Shown here piece by piece: positions 56,601 through 62,600 of a DNA stretch of 64,000 bases (its first letter is position 1; each line of letters begins with the position of its first letter). The DNA is from Nectonema munidae (Eukaryota > Nematomorpha > Nectonematoida > Nectonematidae), in NCBI GenBank assembly GCA_030549495.1, contig JAUIRK010000464.1:62001-126000 (forward strand), written 5' to 3'. A program made the position numbers and the translations under genes. The notes under the pieces were generated by a model, which did not search any database, had not been told where the DNA came from, and was given only the letters and a program-made list of their open reading frames with translations.

Positions 56601-59600
56601 GCCTCCTAACATATTTCCGTGAATTAGAATGCAACTCAATCTACGTTTCATCACAAAATTTTTTTTTAATTGAACTTTATTTAAAGCTGGTTTTTTGGCT
56701 TCTAGGCGACAATTCAAATTATTATTTCTAGGGATTCGTTTTACTGTATCAATTGAAATATTTCGATAACTTATTTTCTTCTATTTCCTTGCAGAAAAAT
56801 TAGGATTAATCTTTGACATTCTCACTAATTTTCGGATATCTCTTATCAGTAATTTTTGAGAGCGACCGCTTTTCTGTTTGTTAGCTACAATTCCTGTACT
56901 TTTATATTTTTATAAAATTTGGGAAATATTACTTCCAGATATATTAAATAATTTTGAAATAGCTCTTTGACTTGTTTATTGAAAGATGTACAACTTTAGT
57001 TCTTAATTCTAGAGATTCTTTAGGCATGTGAGTCAAAAAAGACATCGAGAAAAGATCGTTAAAGAAAGAATACTATTTAAAGAGATTAATTTTAGAAAAA
57101 ACAATGATAAAAATTTGTATTAAAATTTCTAAAAAAATGTTTTTACCTGAAAAGTCAACAAAGGGCCCAAAACTTTTCCACTGAATTTTTAATACAAATA
57201 ATAATTTTGAATAAATTAAAAAAAGAAATTAATCAGAAATTTTTATTAAAGAATTATTTTAAGATGGTATTTATAATGAATTAATTTAATACAAATTAAT
57301 TTCAATGATCAAAAGATTTCTAAAGAAAAAAATATTAGCTGTGGCCGAAAACATTTGCACTCTACTGTATATATGAAGAAAGGTATTTCCTTTCTGTATA
57401 CTTAATATTTATGTCTATCTACTCTGCGTTTTTATTCACGTGAGAGAAATAATACTAAAACTATTGAGAGGGATGAATCATGTTTTAATTAATATTGAAT
57501 AAAAATAATTGAATTAATAATAACTGAATGATTTTATGTAACAACGCACGTTTGATTTCTGATTATTTAAGAACTCTTTCACATACAAGAGGGACACTTT
57601 TACTTCATAACAAAATACACATTGCTATGAAAATGCATTTTTTTCCGGTTACGATTAAAATTTTCTGTTAGGACTACAATTAGGTTAAAATATTATATTA
57701 AATCTCAAATGTGTTGAATTGAAAAAAATTTACCTTACTGCCTCGATATAAATATTTTCAAAATGAATCCATGAAACTTTTTATAAACTTACATTTTCTT
57801 TTAAATGGAATGTACACTTTTGTAATTAGAATAAATTCTCACCTGATGAAAGATCACATTTTGCGAGTGAGCAATGAAGCAGAATTCATCCTCAACCGCA
57901 TGAAGGCAGAAGATGTGAAGAAGCATGCTGAATTCGAAGGTTTGTGCGCGCACACGCTTCTTGATCAACGGTTTTCTTTTAATATACTTATAAAGCCGCT
58001 ACTATTTGAATACTACTCCTGTATGTAACAATAAAATTATATAAAAGGTTTTTTTACAAAGGAAGAAATCAAGCTTAGGACATGATGTTTTTTCAAAATG
58101 GATTGTGGAATCCTGACTTATTGAAGTTGGTCCGGGTTGATCCACATCCGTTGAGAAGAAATAAAAAATTTATTAGTAATGGTGAAAAAAATTAATTTCG
58201 AATTGATAGAGTATGTAATAAGATTAGGTGAAGTAGGTAATATATCTTGAGAATTAAGTCCATAATCAGTTACGGATGACCGTAATCCTTTCGAGCATTG
58301 ATTTTCAAAAAGTATTGTATTGTTTTTTCTTTTGAATGACTTTTCTATATTATTTATATTTCGTGCCTTAATCCGGAATCATTTTGGCTGAACGTGTCCG
58401 AACATTTGGCCGACAGACATCTGACCGAATGGACATTTAGCCGACGTACATTTGGCCGAACAGACATTTGACCGAATCGACATTTCACCAAACAGACATT
58501 TGATCGAATAAACATTTAGAATAGATTTTAGAATTTAGAATAAACATTTAGTATAGTTAAAATATTGTTAGAGTTAGTTTTAGTATAGTTAGAATATTGT
58601 TAGTCTTAGAGTTGGTGTTAGTATAGTTAGAATATTGTTAGTGTTAGTATAGTTAGAATATTGTTAGTTTTAGAGTTAGGATTACCATAGTTAGAATATT
58701 GTTAGTCCTAGAGTCGATGTTAGTATAGTATAGCATATTTTCAAATCCAACCATAAAATGGAATATTGTGGGACAGTTTTTTGTGGGTCAGTAATTAGTT
58801 AGACACTTATAACCTACAAAAATATAGCAAATTAGTCCTGAGTGGACAAGAGTGATTGATTACATAGATGCTTAATACTCGATGAACGAAGATCCGAATG
58901 CAGTTATAAGCGTGAAACTTGTGCTCTGTAGACGAATACATTTTATTGGTGGCACGTAAGGATATACAAAATTGTGTTATAAATAGCGTAAGATATTCGC
59001 ATCTTTACCGTTTCCGGGCATTTGGCCGAAAGATCAATTGTCTGTTCTGTTCGGTCAATCGTCTGTTCTGTCAAATGTCCGTTTGGTGAAATGTCTGTTC
59101 GGTCAATTGTCCATTCGGTCAGATGTCTGTCGGCCAATTGTCTTTCGGCTAAATGACCAGGTACCTTGGCTGAAATGGATATAATGGATCAAATAATAAA
59201 ATGTGAGAAGAATAGAAGAGAAAATTCATCTTTGAATATAAAATGAAAAAAAGAAACTAGAATAGCTTTTTCTGAATATAGTGTTTATTCATTTTTATTT
59301 TCTATTTTGACTTATGAATAGGAATAGCTTTATGAAAAGTAATTGTCAGACCTTAGAATTATCATTAAATATATATATATATATACGCATTTGATGAATA
59401 GAGGGACCTACGTTTATTTCAAATCAAGAAAGGGAAGATATGTTTCTTTCAATTAAAGGATACAAACCTGGATTTTGTGAGCTAGTATTTCTTTTCTTTT
59501 TTAGGGAAGAAGAAAAACTTTGCCAGCATTTAATCACTTCTGCGTGGCGTCGAGATCACTTCCTTGCAACTAATTACTTATCTAAAACCATATCCACTCT

Positions 59601-62600
59601 TAAATCTTCGCAAGGACCTTGGAACAAAGAAGCATCAACTAAAGACGTCGAGTATTTATTTTCTCTCTTCATAAATATCTTTCAATGGATATAAAAAGAG
59701 ATCTATTTCAATCATTCGATGACTTTTTCTAATATAGTGATGCATTGGGTTTGCATTTCAACAGTAACATATTTATTGAAGGATAAAACATAGGAAATGC
59801 AATGGAAAAAAATTTAAGCTATACCGCTGTTTTTGAGATTTAAGTATTTCAGTATATGCGTATCTCCTATCAACATGTATTTAGTATGTATGTATCTATG
59901 TATTCGTATATATGTGTGTGTGTGTCTAGATGTTTTTGTGTCAGACGTGTATTAATACAAATAAATAGAAACGTTTCTGTCAAGAATGTCAAAAAATGTA
60001 TATGTAAATATAGTTTACATATGTTTACTAATGTTAGTTCTACACTATTCCTAACCACGCCAATAGGCTTCGGAAATTTTACACATTAAGAGCACTTGTC
60101 AACTATTATGCAAATTGGGGAAAAATTTGAAAAATCAATATCAGCGGTAGAGATTTTTACACCAAAGTGTTCAAAACTGCTAGAAGATTTAAAGAAAAAA
60201 TAATACGAGGAAGAGATAAAGGTGGATAATGAAGATTACTGAAAAAAGTTAATTGTAGGAAATGTATGGAGTATGCTAGAAAAGGTAGAGGAGGTTAATC
60301 GAGGAGTTTGGACATATGTGGGAACAAGGCATGTTGGAAAGATTAAACGTTGAACGAAAGCAGGCAACAAAAACAAAATCACAATTCGTATATAGATAAT
60401 ATGTAATATGTAATAAAGTGTACCGCTTTATATTTTAAGGATGCATGCTAATAATGATGAAGTATGCCATTTATTATCTCCAGTGATCTTGTTGCATTCT
60501 TGGAATAAAAGTCCCAGTATAGATTATTATCGTTTGTATAATCTACTTATATTTTTTGACGATCAATGCTTCAAGAAAATCCTTATTTCATATTATGAAA
60601 TCAACACTGCTTTCATTGGAGAATTATAAATAAGAAAATTTCTCTGACGAAAGTTAAACCCTTGGTCATTATAATAAATAGTGCAAATATGGAAGAAAGA
60701 CATTTATTTTCATTTGGACTAGATGTTAACATGGACCAATCCTTTTGAAACCAACTGCAGAATCAACAGCTTGTTGAACGATTATCTCTTTAAAGAAGTC
60801 ATAGATTTTAAATGTAACTTGCGTTGTGCTCTATATTCTTCGAGGCGTACAATTGCTTTCCTTGTGAAATAGAAACATAACTCTCAGTAGTATCTTGCGT
60901 ATGATTATCGAACAGAGCTGAATGATTTTCAAAAAAGGAGCCTCAAGATAAATATAAATAACAAACAATCTTTTACGACGCCACTTTGCTATTAAATACA
61001 AACTTCATGTGTGATCTTTCTCCGATATTAGAATTCACAGTCTAGAATATTGTATTTGAATTAACCAAAGATTCACTCAACGTATACTATATTCATACAT
61101 ATTTCTTACATCTATTGATATATTTTAAAACTATACGCAAACTTATCTTACTATCATTTGTTTAGGGATATCTACTGGAAGTTGGACAACTGGGAGGACG
61201 ATTGCAGGAGAAGAAAGCGACTCACAGTCAATCAATTTGGCAGTAATCACTCGCTTGCTGCATTGAAAGCTGTCATTGAGAATGGTGCGTGCATACTGCA
61301 TATTCATCGATATTGATATAATGTTTAATTTTTTCAGGCAAAAAATGTTTTAGTCATATAGAAAATATAATGAAATAATTAAAGTAATTGTTGACACTAA
61401 TCTTGTTTATCAATTGAAAAAGCATGAAGAAGACCCAGTTGAACAGGGAATCCAAATCATCTTTACAAAGTTATTTAGAAAAGCCATAGAAATGAAGAAA
61501 ATGAAAGAAGAATGGGATATAAGGGAGTGATTCTAATTGAGAAAAGGTTATAAATATAAAATGAAATAGTAAAATTAATGACTTAATTTGATTGGCTACA
61601 ACTTCACATAATTATCTTCAAAAAAAATGAAAGAATTAAGTTTCTTCTCTTTTGTATGTAACACGTGTTACCCAAATGTTTAAAATATTAGTATGGCATA
61701 AAAATATTGTATCAGGAAAGCATTAAATATATTACTTTTAATATTCAAATAAATATTATAGTACTTAGTATTTTCCTTTTCTTGAAAAACTATATTATTT
61801 CATTCTACTTACCTTACTTGAAAAGTATAGTCAATATCCTCCTATTAAAAAAGTTCTTATGACTTATTTTATACTATGAATAATATCAAAAGTCCTATTA
61901 TATGTTCCGTTGCATGTATAACAACAGATATATTAATGGGAAATTTGTCCCCACTAGTTAACTCTAAATATTATGGTGATTTCATATAGTAATTACATCG
62001 ATTTCTTCTCTATACAATTAACACTCAAGTTTGAATTCCCATTGCGATCTTGCTTATCTATTCAGTTTGTAACGTGAAGCCCTTTAGTAGTTCATGTCTT
62101 GTTCTTCTTTTCAGATGGTGACAAGGAAAGAGTAAAAACTGCCGAACATGATTTCAAGAAGTATTTGGATCAAGAAAAGAAGAGAAAATTATCCAGACAT
62201 CATCCCCCTAAAGATTTAATCGATGACAGTGAACTTGGAGATATCTTTGAGCAAAACGAGAATACAACAGATTCTTCATTGTCAAGTGAGCTTTTAATTC
62301 ATATATTATATCATAATACTTCAAAACATTACCCAAAAAGTTTTTGTTCTAGTTTGTTTACAAATTCAAATATTTGTTTTTTCAATTCATCAAAAATTTT
62401 TGTAACTTTTTTATATATAAATACGTTCGTATTTCAATTTTGTTTCCTGATTTCAAGTCTTCTTTCACAATATTTTTAGTGGTAATTTTTCAATTTTATA
62501 CAGAATAATTGGATTTGTTAAAATGTTTTCTTATTTCTACAAAAATATATTCATTATTATGAGCGTTTGGACAAAATAATATATTGGATAAATATTATTA

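Noticed and set aside
57940-57945. Early donor GTTTGT for exon 33
   Set aside because: It would drop the conserved [11 protein letters not shown] and break phase with exon 34.
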